Assembly (NCBI GenBank): GCA_025093555.1
Contig: JAIWNF010000072.1
Span: 62,001 to 126,000 of the forward strand
Reading direction: 5' to 3'
Length of the DNA: 64,000 nucleotides
Source: Circinella umbellata
Lineage: Eukaryota > Mucoromycota > Mucoromycetes > Mucorales > Lichtheimiaceae
Positions 32,385 to 44,757 of the stretch are shown piece by piece. Numbering within the stretch: the first letter of the stretch is position 1; the number at the start of each line of letters is the position of its first letter. A program made the position numbers and the translations under genes. The notes below the pieces were generated by a model. The model worked only from the letters and a program-made list of their open reading frames with translations, had not been told where the DNA came from and did not search any database.

Positions 32385-34603
32385 TTAATGAGTTAATTCC
32401 CAATATTCAGATGGTTCTCCAGCAACTTCTTGGAATGATCTTCGAATTTGAGGATTTGATTGAACACCGTGAGCAATACGTTTCCATTCCTCTACTGAAC
32501 CAGGTTTATTTACATCAGTTAAACTAACACGTAATTTCGAAACAGGTAAACCACGATCAATATGATTTGGATCTGAAAGATGTTTTTCAAACTAAAAATA
32601 ATAATAATGCATTCATTAATTTACTATTAAAAATTCAAATGATAGATTGTTATATTACCTGTTCTTTGAGTTGTGTAATTACTTGAGATACTTTAGCATC
32701 TGTTTCTTTACGAACTTTAGTATGCCACATGTGATTATACCAACCAAATGAAAGTATTGGAATACCAGCCAAAATACCTATATATATAAGTTAATAATAT
32801 TGTTCAATTCAATGTAATTTAAGATAAAACTTGCCTACAAGTACTTGTTTCATTCGAGGAGATGCTTTAGCAATAAACATACGAATTGTACAATAAGTAG
32901 AAAAACTTGCTCTTTCAGTACCAAAGTAAGATTCACCATCACTAAAAAAAAAGAATTTAATAAGTAAAAGTTTTCTCATACATATTTTAAAAGGAAAAAA
33001 AAGAACTTACATTTCCCAATAATGGATTTTTGGATCCGTTGCTAATGAAACAAATGCACTGTCTAATACTTGATCTAATTTTTCTTTGGTCCATTTTGAC
33101 TATAGGATATAATTATTTATTATTAGAATTCCAAAAATCCCCTTTCTATCTTTTATCTTTATCTTTTTTTTTTTTTTACCTGTGTACGATAACGTTCTTC
33201 TACAACATGTCTAACATCACTTGCTTTTGTATGAACCATTGCTAATCCTTCATCCGTTCCAAATCGAAGTACATAATCACATACATGTTGACCTTGTCGA
33301 TAAGCAAGAGCATTTTTAATACGTTTTTCAGCACGATAAACAGCTCTACCAATAGCCGAATCTTGAATACATTCATCTGCAACAGGTAATATACCAAATG
33401 GGTTATATAATGCATGTCTACGTTTATATAATCCGAGACAATGTAAATCACCATGCATACAGTTTCCATGATCTGGACATGGAATACATGAGGATGATAA
33501 TGATAAGAATTTTTCGATGGGTGATTTTGATAATGTCGTTTCTGTTCATATAAAGTCAAAAAAAAATTCAAGTCAAAACATATTTACTCCCCTCCTTAGT
33601 AATATATAATCTTTTACCTTTTTCTATAACATTATCTGAATTACAATAACCATTCTTATTACGTGCGGTTATAATCATTAAAGTACTACCCAATGCCATT
33701 AAAACAATCATTATATAAATTATTTTTAATAAAGGTTGTAACATTTCCCAATAACTTTGAACAACATCCAATGCTCTTTCTGTTGAACTTTTGTTTGCAG
33801 ATTCAGTATCTAAATTGAACAAAGATTTTAGTAGATGAAATTCACATAATATAATATAAATATATAATTTATTTACCTTGTAATAACCATGCAATTTCAC
33901 TTTTATCAACAGGTTCATCTGCATCATCGATATATTCTTCTTCACTATATTCTAAGTCTTCATCCGTTTCAATATATTCTTCATCTTCATCTTCTTGATA
34001 GTTTACTGTAACATTAGGTTTTCTCTTTTGTATAGTAGTTTCCATTGTTGTATCTTTTGTTACAAATGTAGTTGACTAAATAAATAGACAATAGAAACTT
34101 ATTAATATATAATAAAACTAAAAACTAAAAATTAAAACAAAAAACTTACTCTTTTTTTCGAATGGGGTGTTGTTAATGGAGGAGGACTCATTTTTTCTGT
34201 ATCCTACAATACAATAAAACAAAACAAAACTTTTCTTTTAGGGATTATGCAAAACAAGAATAAACCCATTTATTTATTTATTTTTTTATTACCATAATTT
34301 TTAAAGGATTACCAAGTCCTCTTTTTTCATTATATGCTTTAATAATCTCTTCTTTTTTTGATAAAACATGTTCTTGAAATAATTCAACTAAATCAGCTCG
34401 TTTCATGGAAGAATCCAATTTTATATTATATTGTTGTAAAATGGTTTTAAGTTGATAACGTTTTAACGATCGGGGTGGAAAATCATCGTCTAAATATATA
34501 CAAATTTAAAAATAAAAAATGATGTTTAAAATTAGATACATGAAATGCTGTTTTTTTTTCTTTGTTCTTTACCAAGGTAATAAAGTGCGTCTGGTACATC
34601 CAT
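32385..34603 (-). CDS. Src1/Heh/Man1-type inner nuclear membrane protein
   Basis: Ten minus-strand exons: 34603-34573, 34489-34293, 34203-34150, 34075-33877, 33809-33618, 33541-33180, 33099-33011, 32941-32835, 32777-32659, 32591-32385; about 518 residues. The N-terminal HeH/LEM-like domain is at residues 12-50 (S-L-K-R-Y-Q-L-K-T-I-L-Q). An acidic linker follows, then a membrane segment at about 187-208. The lumenal Man1-Src1p-C-terminal (MSC) domain has C-I-P-C-P-D-H-G-N-C and a Y-W-E motif. A second membrane segment is at about 408-428, followed by a basic nucleoplasmic tail with W-K-R-I-A. Family members tether chromatin, rDNA and telomeres to the envelope and help in nuclear pore quality control. 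Intron 8 appears to be GC..AG. The gene is divergent from Pol III C11. Confidence 0.85.
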
Positions 34604-35274
34604 TCTTTTATAAAAAGAAAAAAACTATATTTTTTGTGAGAAAAAGAAAACACCACTTCTTTTTAATTATTCGGAGTTTTTTGTTAAGGAAACTTTTTTT
34701 TTTCAATGCAGGAAAGTTTTTTTAATAATTTGGGCCTATATATTTGATTAGATAAGAGAAATAATATCCTTTTGCATTAATATTCTATATATCTATTATA
34801 ATGTATAATAATGTATAATAATGGATATAGGTTATAAAAAGAAGCAGAAACAGAAACACTGTTATATATAACTATAAAACTATCCCAGAAATGTCCCGTA
34901 TACGAAAAAAAAACTGGGGATCCAACCTTTTGTATTATTAGAGTTGATAATTATATAACAATCAAGACATACAATTCAGTTTATTATTATAAGTTCTACT
35001 TTGATGTATTTATGTTATAGATGGACAGATTATTATTTCATATAAGAGAACATTTCACAATCTTTCTTGTTAAACAAAGCTCTGAAACATGTTACAAGAA
35101 ATAGGATATCACAATCTTATACTCATGTATAACACGATTCGACTGGATTTGACTTTTATTTTTATTTTTATTTGAGCTTATTCCATTTTCGGTATCCCAA
35201 AAATTTAACTAACACTCAACCACACAAACCTATTTTTTTTTGACCTTTTCTCTTTTCTCATATAAATACCCTCC
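34604..35274. promoter_or_regulatory. Divergent promoter region, Src1-like / Pol III C11
   Basis: A 671-base spacer between two divergent starts. It is AT-rich with repeated ATGTATAATA units at about 34801-34821. No specific factor site can be named. Confidence 0.4.
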
Positions 35275-35831
35275 ATGCTTTTTTGTCCATCGTGTGCTAA
35301 TCTTCTTTTAATTGAAAACGAAGACGGACAAGATTTCTTTTGTCAAACATGTCCATATACTTATAACATTCAAAAACGGGTAAGAAAAAAAATTTTTTTT
35401 CTCTTTACATAATTAAATGAGGAAGAATTCATAATCATGGACGATCTTTAACCAACAACATTGGATCTAACTCTATATATAGCACACCACTCGAAAAGAA
35501 TTAAAACGAAAAGAAGTCGATGATGTATTAGGTGGTGCTGATGCATGGAAAAATGTTGATTCTACAGAAAGTATATATCTTCTTTTTTTTTTTTGTTTTT
35601 GCATAATAATATTTCGTAATGGAGCAAAAAAAAAAAAAAAACATAGATCTTTTCTTCTTTAAAATTGACAACAATTTTTTTTTTTTTAATTTTTTCATAG
35701 TACCTTGTCCAAAATGTGAACATGAAAAGGCTTTCTTTATGCAAATTCAAATTCGATCTGCTGATGAACCTTCTTCTATCTTTTACAAGTGTTGTAATGA
35801 TAAATGTCAACATCAATGGCGTGAAGGTTAA
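35275..35831 (+). CDS. RPC11: RNA polymerase III subunit C11 (TFIIS-like)
   Basis: Three exons, 35275-35379, 35483-35570 and 35701-35831, give 107 residues, against 108 in human POLR3K. The N-terminal zinc ribbon has C-P-S-C and C-Q-T-C-P-Y. The linker carries K-E-V-D-D-V-L-G-G-A and W-K-N-V-D-S-T, strongly conserved in C11. The C-terminal ribbon has C-P-K-C-E-H, then R-S-A-D-E-P, whose Asp-Glu pair drives transcript cleavage, and C-C-N-D-K-C. The subunit supports RNA cleavage, termination and reinitiation by Pol III in the nucleus. The gene is convergent with the kelch gene, 338 bases away. Confidence 0.95.
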
Positions 35832-36169
35832 AAAAAAAGAATATTATGTTGTTAAAAAAAAAAAGTATATAAACATACATTGTGTATGTGAGTGCAGATA
35901 ATTATAATGATAATAATAATAATAAAATGTAATGTAATGTAATTTGGAAAGAAAAAAAAGAGAGGCATAAAAAAAAAAAAAAGAAAAGAGTTCTAAAGAT
36001 GCTTTGGGAGGTTAAAAAGAGAGAAAATAATTATACAAAATATATATATAAAAAAAAGGGTGAACAAGGAACGGAAGAAAAAGGTATGATATTTTTTTTT
36101 ATTAAGAAGGAAAAGGGAGGATATATTCTTTTTAATGATTGTTATCTGTGTTGATTACCCTTTCCTAAT

Positions 36170-39100
36170 TTAATACATGGAAGTCGTTGTGGCAGGTACA
36201 GCTGCGGCAACAGGTGTAGCATTGGTAGATGGATCCATTCGATTCATTGCATCTCGTAACATGGCTAATTGAATTTCAGAATCTTCTAACTCTCTTGTTG
36301 TTTCTTTTAATGCTTCTTCACGTTCACTTAACATGGTTCGAAGTCTTGCAATATCATCCTGACTTTCTGCTAATTGTTGTTTAAATGATGCTACTTCATT
36401 ACGTGCTTTCAGATTGGCTGCTTCCAATTTGGATATAGTAATGTGAGCTTCACTTATATCGTGAGAAGAGACTTCTCTTGAAAGTGCTTGAGCCAATTGT
36501 CGTGTTAATTCGGCAATTTGTATTGCACCTTCTCTTGCTTGACCTTCTGCTTTCACTGCACGATCATGAACACTGGCTAATTCTTCTAATACACGTTGAT
36601 GAGCTCCTTGGGCTTCTTGAGCTCGTTCGTGAGCTTCCTTGGCTCGTTCTTCGGCAGAAACACGTGAAGTGTGATCATGATGAGCTCGTTCTTGTAATTG
36701 TTTTAATAATCGACTGTTGGATTCATGTTCTGATAAAGCAGAGGCTAATCTCTTTTCCAATTCTTGTGTTCGATCCGTTTCATCAAAAGGTTGTCGTTGT
36801 TTTAATGCTTGATATTTAGCTTTGAAATAAGCGGCTTCTTGTAATGCAGCTAATCGCATTCGATCCGCTTGCTCTACTTTTTGTGACATGGGTTGAGCTT
36901 GGTGAGAAATCGATTGTTTGACTCGACGTAATTCGGTCTTGATAGCAACCAATTGATCAAATAATTTAAACTTTTCTGCATCGGTCACATCCATTAAATG
37001 TTCATCTTCTGCTGGATCAAATACTTGACCTTGTTCACTTCGTATTTTCCGTGCAATAGATACTTCTGTTCGCCACCATTGTTCTTTTTTACGCATTTCA
37101 TTGACAATCATTTCACGTGCTCTCAATTCGCGAACCAGCGCGGCTTTTTCTTCTTGTATACGAACAGATTGAGAATTAGGTGGAGGTGTTATGGGTAAAT
37201 TATCATTTTGAATGTGTTGTTGTTCTTGCTGTTGTTGGGGTTGTTGAATGTGACCATTGGTTTTAGGTCGATCATCACTTTCATCTCCCATCATAGTATG
37301 TCGATATGAATTTCCAAGTTTAACACCTTCACGTGAAGGTCGTGGTGGAGGTGTTATCCCATTCATTGTATTACGTGAATGTTGGTTGGTCACAGTATTA
37401 TCATTGAGATGCGTTGAAGTACTAGAAGTAGGTGTTGTTGTTGTTATAGGTGGAGGAGGAAGTTGCATGTGTGAAGGAGGTGGAGGAGATGATGCTGCTA
37501 ATGCAGCTTCAAGACTTTCAGCTGCACTTGTAGTAGATGAAGGAGATACAGGTCCATGTTGTTGATAGTGTCGATTGTTTTCATTCATTGTTGTATCACC
37601 ATCACTAAATGGCATAGGAGAAGTCGTTCGTGTTCGTCTTCGTGCAGCTTCAGGAACAATTGATGCGTGACGTGGTCTTCCTTGTTCTTGTTGTTTTGGT
37701 AATTGAGATTGTTTACCAGGAACAGGTGTAGATGATGATACAACTGGTTCTGGTTCGTCTTCCCGTGGTAAATGATCATTGTATTGTTGTTGTTGTTGTG
37801 GTGGTGGTTGTTGATGATATTGTGATTGTTGTTGTTGTTGTTGTTGTTCCTGTTGATTTTGTTGATAAGGAGGGTGTTGATTTGGATAAGGTTGACTTGA
37901 ATTTGGAGGGGGTGATCGAACAGGTGTACTTTGTGAATTTTGAATATTACCACGTAATGAACTATCCATTTCATTATATGAATTTGAAGAAGGTGAAGGT
38001 GTAACAGGGGGTGCTGCTTGTTCTCCTGCAGTTTCAGGTGGGTAACGAATTTTTGCTATATAAAATAATAATAATAACGATACATTGGGAATCCGTTCAT
38101 ATATTTTATGTATTGTGTCAATTTGGTGTAAGAATAAAAAAAAAAAGAGAACCATAACGTACCACTATCAAGAATATAGGCATTTGATACATCATCCAAA
38201 CGACCGATATTATTAGCACCACCAAGAATAATTATTTTTCCTCGTACATCAGCGATAGAAAGTCCATGACGTGGAGAAGGTGTAGGTCCCATATTTTGAA
38301 ACACATACCATCGTTGACCTAATGAAACATTTGGGATTAGAAAAAAAAACATTGAGGGGGGGAAAGAGATATTACTTACTTTTAATACGGAAAGCACATA
38401 AATCACCTAAATCTTGACCGTCAGGACCAAGACCACCAAAAATATACATGACACCATCTACCATGGCAGATGAAAAATAAGTTCTTGGTACGGGTATAAA
38501 TCCTACAGCGGGTACTTGCATCCAAATTCTAGCTTTTAAATCAAATGCCCATATATCATTATAAAGATGATCTCCATCTGTTCCTCCAAAACTATTGTAT
38601 ATATATATATATGTATTTTTGCATTTAGTTTTTTTTTTTGTTTTTGTGCAACCATCAATTTATTGTTTTAATTTTCCTAAGAAAAAAAAAACTCACATGT
38701 AAAGTTTGTTTTCAAAAATGACAGATGTGTGGCCAGCGCGTGGTGATGGTCCATCTCCATTAGGTGTAATAAATTCCCAATGTGGATTGGATGGGTCTGA
38801 AATAAAAAAAAAATAAACAATATCAATTAACCTATTCATCGAAAAAAAAAAAAAAATCCTCCCCCCTCCTTTTTTTTTTTTTGCTAAATTGACAACTTAC
38901 ATGTATTTGTATCAAAACAAGCCATATCACTAAGATATCGACCTGCTCGTTCACCACCCCAAATATACATTGTACCCTCTACCATGACTGCTGTATGTTT
39001 TGATCTTTCCACAGGAATATGTCCTTCCATTCGAATTTGTGTCCATTGTCGATTACCTTTATATAATATTTATTAGGAAAAAAAAAACTACAAGTGTTAT

Positions 39101-39770
39101 CCACCCCCCCCCATTTTTTCCAACAATAAGAAAATAAATCATCTCCCCATCTATATGTATATATATATATATATTAAACTTACTACTATTGTAAATATAC
39201 ACGTGTGGATCCCATTTACCGTCAGACAATATAGGTTCACCACCATATACTGAAAAGTTTTGATTTTTTTTTTAAAAAAAAATTCAGTTATTTTGTCAAT
39301 AATGAATAAAAGATTGTTTATAATAATTAAACTTACATAAAGCAAAATTTCCAATAGATAATAATGTTGCATAGGAACGAGGAGGTGGTATATCACCTAC
39401 TGAACTAAGTGAATTAACGGATAAATTGTTACCTAGCAATTCGTAACAATCCAAAAAAAAAAATTATTAGTATCCCCCAACACTAATAATATGACCTCTC
39501 CCAATCAATTATATAAAAATAGGAAGGGGGAAAGGAGAGTGTTAAAACATATGAAAATAAAAAAAGAACAAGCTTACTATCTAAAAGGAATAATTCTTTT
39601 TTCCCAGTATTACGATGAATACCACCAAAAACAATAATTTGATCAGATGGTAAAACAGCGGATGCATGACCCGATCTAGGAAAAACACCATTAGCACCAC
39701 TTATTTTACGTTGTGACCAAGGGTATATAGACTTGTCATTGTTCTTTGTAAGTTTGGAGAACAACGACAT
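36170..39770 (-). CDS. Kelch-repeat/coiled-coil protein, Tea1/Kel1-like
   Basis: Eight minus-strand exons: 39770-39578, 39432-39337, 39249-39184, 39056-38901, 38796-38697, 38591-38380, 38318-38163, 38055-36170; about 954 residues. Residues 1-325 form a kelch propeller with repeats such as R-S-G-H-A-S-A-V, I-V-F-G-G, Y-V/L-Y-G-G-E, M-Y-I-W-G-G-E, M-Y-I-F-G-G-L and I-I-I-L-G-G-A. Residues 330-620 are disordered, Pro/Gln/Ser-rich with polyglutamine. Residues 620-930 are a long coiled coil starting R-I-Q-E-E-K-A-A-L-V-R-E-L. The same order is found in Tea1, Tea3 and Kel1, which mark growing cell ends and link microtubules to polarity. A role in hyphal tip growth is inference. A conserved C-terminal motif of true Tea1 was not recognised. 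Confidence 0.8.
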
Positions 39771-41712
39771 TACTGTACTGGGACGTTTTCGACTAATGAT
39801 GAAAGTTGTATAATAATGTGTTTTGCCCTTTCTATTATTTGGTTACTGAATATTTTTATTTTTCTTCCAAGAATTCAAGGTTGTACTGGTTTGGTTTGCC
39901 GTATATTATTTCCCTCCTCCTTTTTTTTTTTATTATTTTCCTCGTGTAATTTAATTATCGAAATTCTTCTTTGAAAGGTAAAAAAAAAAAAAAAAAGTAA
40001 ATGGTTAAAAGATGAAAAAAGAAGAAAATAATAATATAATTATTATAAAACTATTACTATACTCCTCGCTCGCTCTCTCTCTTTTTTTTTTGTTCAGGTA
40101 ACACACAATTGAGTTGTGGAATAAAGGCACGAGTTAAACTTTTTTTTTTTCTGCTACTAATATAAGCGGAGAAGAATAACACAGTGAAATCCTTAAATTA
40201 GAGAAATCGCGTGTCTGTGCTGAAATAAGTTTTTATTGTTGTGAATTTTATATATAAAAAGAGTTGTTGTGTGTGCACCGACCTTTTTATTGTTTTTTTT
40301 TACCCTTGAAACATATATATATACCTCTCCTTAATGAATAACTATTATTATTGTTACTCTTGTTATAACACTTTTAAATTGTTTATTTGTTTCCATGTTT
40401 ACGTAAAAAAAAAAAAAAAAGGGAATTAGGAAAAATTATATTACTTTCTTATTCAAGTATATTCTTTATAAGAATTGTATCACATTCAAAATGCACACGT
40501 TATGATCTTCCCTCTTCTTCTTTTAATTTTTGGATGAAACCATAAAACATTACAGCCGAACCCTATTTATAACTAAAAAAAAAACATTTTCTTTTTAATA
40601 ATGTTCTTGTGTACACGTATGTATAACACACAAAATTAAAAGAGGACCGTGCAACATATTTTCTTTTCACACTTTTGTGTTAACTACATAGAATCATAAT
40701 CGTATCATTATTCTTATTATTCTTATTGAATGAAAAAGAATTGATATATCATTACACTTACCCTCTTTTTTTTTCTCCCCTATATCAATTCAGGTAAATA
40801 AACATACACAATAATAACTCTTCCCTTCAACAACCAAGCCTCTTTTTCTCCTTAGTTATTTTTCTTGTATATAAAGTAGTTGTCATGTTATCTCTCCCTT
40901 TTTATTTTTTATAAAGTCATATACGTATAGCCTGGCTCATCTCATTATTTATGATATATATTGTTTTTACGCGTTACTATTAAGAGCATACAATTTGTGT
41001 TGTCAATTCTTGTTATGTTTGTTATCAATAGTTATATATACTTTGATAATTATTCAATATAAAAAAAAACAACAACAACAACAACAAATAATTTTTTCTT
41101 TCTCTCTCCCTCTTTCTTCAACAACTTATTCTTAGGTGTGGGGAGGGGGTTATTAGTTGTTTTATTGATCAAATGTAAAAGGGATTGTATATAGGTCAGC
41201 AAAAAATTATGTTTTGGAAGTGTGTAATACTCCCCCGACAAAGTATTTCAACTTGTCAAACAGAGTGCTTTAATTCTTTTAGCCTGTCATTTTTTGATGT
41301 ATTTTGATCACCTGATTTTTTGATTACGACAAGAAGACTTTTTGTGGATAGAAGTGGTTATTTCCTCCACTTGCCACATAGATCACTTGTACCAATGTAT
41401 GTGTTTCCAATTGAGGATGTAATCTTTCTTTTAACTATCTCATTATGTCCGTGCACTTTATAAGTATTAAAATCAATAGCTTTTAAAAATCACACTGTGA
41501 TCATATCCCCATTATTCTTATACTATTATAGGAACTTTTTTTATTTTTGTTGTTCTCGGTAGCCTATATGATTCACACCTGACAGGGCCCTTTAGATAAC
41601 CCGGCGGAGTTTTTTCTTTTTTCCAAGTTTTGCAGTTTTTAAGACACGTATTATTACAAGTTACCACAAAAACTCTCTTTTTTTTTTGCTTTTTATACTA
41701 AAAAAAACCATA
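39771..41712. promoter_or_regulatory. Divergent intergenic region, kelch gene / SEC13
   Basis: About 1.9 kb with long A/T runs and CTCGCTCGCTCTCTCTC at about 40064-40081. No ORF worth reporting. The two genes point away from each other, so both promoters must lie here. Confidence 0.4.
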
Positions 41713-43550
41713 ATGGTAAAGAAAGAAAAATAGCATTTAAAAAAGAAGATAAAAGAATTTATTAAATGTTTTATTAAAAAAAAAAAAAAAACTCGCCTTT
41801 TTTTTTTTTATCTATAGTCACAAACAGCAACACAAACGGTAGAAACACATCATGAAGATATGATTGTAAGCTTTCCCTCCAACCCCCCCTCCAACCCCCC
41901 TTTTTTAATTAGCTAAGAGCACTTGTGAAAAAGAAAAAGACATATATGTATATTAGTCCAATTAAGGGGAAGGAAGGAAAGAATAATATACAAACACACA
42001 ATTAAAACAAAAAAGGGCCCCATTTGTTTCTAACTCCTTGATGATGTATATACGTATAGCACGATGCTCAACTTGATTATTATTCGCGTCGATTGGCAAC
42101 AGCTTCATCAGATCAAACAATTAAAATTTTCGATGTCGATGGTGATTCAAAACGTCTTGTTGAAACTTTAACAGGGTAAAGAACTTTATTGGTGGTGTTA
42201 TATATATATACACGCTATTCGAGATGGGCATGTTATATAAATATAGATTATATTATTTGGGGAGGCGGGAAAGGATTTTTAAATGAAAAAAAAAAAAAAG
42301 AAATGGTGGTTTTAATTATTTTTATTTATTTTTTAGACATGATGCTCCAGTATGGCAAGTAGCATGGGCTCATCCCAAGTTTGGTTCCATTTTGGCCTCA
42401 TGTTCATATGATGGACGAGTTTTTATTTGGAAAGAACAAAATAATACATGGACACGTATTAAGGAACATAATGTACACTCAGCTTCAGGTAAAAAAAAAA
42501 TATAAAAATGGGCTTTTGAAAAGAGAGAGAGTGTATACTTTATTATGTATATGATGGAAAAATTGATTATTATTATTATTATTATCACTTAGTCAATTCG
42601 GTTGCTTGGGCACCGCATGAATTGGGCGCTATTTTAGCATGTGCTTCTTCCGATGGCAAGATCTCAGTTCTCGAATATCGCGGTAAGAATTCATATTTTA
42701 TTTTGGATAAACGTCATAAAGTGGAGGAGGGGGGGGATCAACCAGAGATTAGAGTTGAGGAAATGATAACTAAAATATTAAGAAATTTATAGAGGATGGT
42801 TCTTGGGAAAACTATGTAATGGATGCTCATGGTATTGGTTGTAATGCTGTTACTTGGGCTCCAGCTGCTATGCCAGGTTCATTAGTTCAAACAAATGGTG
42901 GTGCACCACCTAATGTGACAACTGTCAAAAAGATTGTTTCTGCAGGCTGTGATAATTTAATCAAGATTTGGACATGGCGGTAAGGAAGAGTAAAGGGAGA
43001 AGGAAATCTATTATACAATACAAGTAAAAAAAAAAATGAGAAAGAGAAAGAAAGAGTAATTGATAAAAAAAAAATTGAATTTTAGTGAGGAATCAAAGTC
43101 TTGGAAAGAAGAAGAAACATTAGATGGTCACTCGGATTGGGTACGTGATGTTGCCTGGGCACCCAATGTTGGTTTACCTAAAAGTTATTTAGCAAGTTGT
43201 TCTCAGGTACATAAGATATAGATTTGATCTTTGAAAAAAAAAAAAAAGTCCGATCGTTTCTAGTAAAAAGGCTAAAATATTTTAAATGGACACTAAATTT
43301 CTGTAATAATTTATTATTATTTATTATTATATAGGATAAGTCTGTGTTAATCTGGACGCAAGATACCCCTAATGCCAAATGGACTAAAAAGACAGTTCGT
43401 CAAAAATTCCCTGATGTGGTGTGGCGAGTAAGCTGGTCATTATCTGGAAATGTATTGGCCGTATCTTGTGGTGATAATAAAGTCACTTTGTGGAAAGAAA
43501 ATGCCAAGGGTGATTGGGAATGTATTCGAGAATTAGAAGAAAATGCTTAA
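41713..43550 (+). CDS. SEC13: SEC13 WD-repeat protein (COPII coat and nuclear pore)
   Basis: Exons: 41713-41715, 41818-41865, 42060-42175, 42337-42488, 42593-42682, 42793-42979, 43086-43206, 43335-43550; 310 residues. Six WD blades are visible, with H-D-A-Q-L-D-Y-Y near the start, [35 protein letters not shown] and [10 protein letters not shown] close to the end, all signature SEC13 sequences. SEC13 pairs with SEC31 in the COPII cage and is also part of the Y-shaped nuclear pore complex. The first coding exon would be just the ATG, followed by GTAAAG; exon 2 is preceded by an in-frame TAG, so an upstream exon or the internal Met16 must supply the start. Exon 2 ([10 protein letters not shown]) matches animal SEC13, which supports its use. 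Confidence 0.9.
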
Positions 43551-44757
43551 CTTTTCTTTTCTCTTTCACTTATCAAAATAAAACAACAATCTTCTTCTCT
43601 CTCCCCCCCTTCCACAATCTTTCCACTATAATAAATATATATTATAATACTAAAAAAACACAATTTCGTTGCCAAGAAAGTTAATTATGTTTAGTTGCTA
43701 TGGGGAAATTCGAGCTTTAAAAAAAACGTGGGATTTAAGATAGCTTAATAAAAAAATATCCCAATTTTTTCTTAAAAAAAAAAAAAAAGTCATAAATGAA
43801 ATTAAATCCCATTAATGGTTTAGTTCCAAGTGAAAAAAAAAAAACTCAACCTATCGATATCTTTTAAATGGACCATCCATTCAGGTCGATCCACATAAAT
43901 AATAATTATAATAAATCATATAATACTTTTACATAAATTTTTCTCTTTTTGAGAGGATGAGGGGGGGGGAAAGCAGAGAAGAGAACTCTATTACTAGTCT
44001 ACTCATCCCCCAAATCACTGCTTTCTCCTTTCCCCCCCTTTTTTTTTTTCAAGAAAATAAAATAAATAAGATTACACGCCATTTTGATAAACAGACCTTC
44101 TCTTCCCCCCCTTTTTTTTTTACTCCCCAAGAAATAGCCTAACAAGTTCTGTCTTAAAAATTATAGGAGCCCCACATGGTCGGTTTCATCCTCTTAATAT
44201 TTGATTCAAAAAAAGATAAAATTCTATAAGATTCTTTTTATTAAATAAAAGAAAAGAAAAAAATGGATAAAATAATAACTTATGAACTCATTATTTTATC
44301 TGGGTTTCAGATGATTTAAACAAAATATTTTATATGAGACTAGTATAAAACAGTGGTAGTTTAAGTTTGCGGGGGATAAAGGGAAGCCCTCTCTCTTATT
44401 ATATATAATAACCATATCATCAACTCATCACAGACGCCTATCACAGACGTCAGAGGATCTTCGCATTTTTTTTTAAAAGACCGGTATTTTTTCATTTTCT
44501 GTACAACAGAAACCTCTCTTTTTTGTTTTGTCCTACAACTTAAAATAACTCAGCGACGATCTCTTTCCAAGTTTTTTTAGTTTCTTTTTTTGGTTTTAGT
44601 CTAATTTTTCTTTTTTTATTGACTTGTTGCTTGTTCATTCCGTTTTTTTTTTCTTCCTTTTTCTTTTTTTCTTTTTATTAACTTTTTTCTTCTTCTTCTC
44701 ATATATAATCTATTATACGCGCTCTCTTTTTTCTCTCGCTTTATTAACAACATTTAT
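43551..44757. other. Intergenic, SEC13 3' end and next promoter
   Basis: It has homopolymeric A, T and C runs. From about 44500 to 44740 the + strand is strongly pyrimidine-rich (T/C tracts), as often seen upstream of fungal start codons. No other feature. Confidence 0.4.

Noticed and set aside
37585..37974. Asn-rich minus-strand ORF
   Set aside because: Shifted frame over the CAA/CAG repeats of the kelch gene.
36478..38004. Several + strand ORFs rich in Leu/Val
   Set aside because: Antisense shadows of the kelch protein's Gln/Pro-rich and coiled-coil regions.
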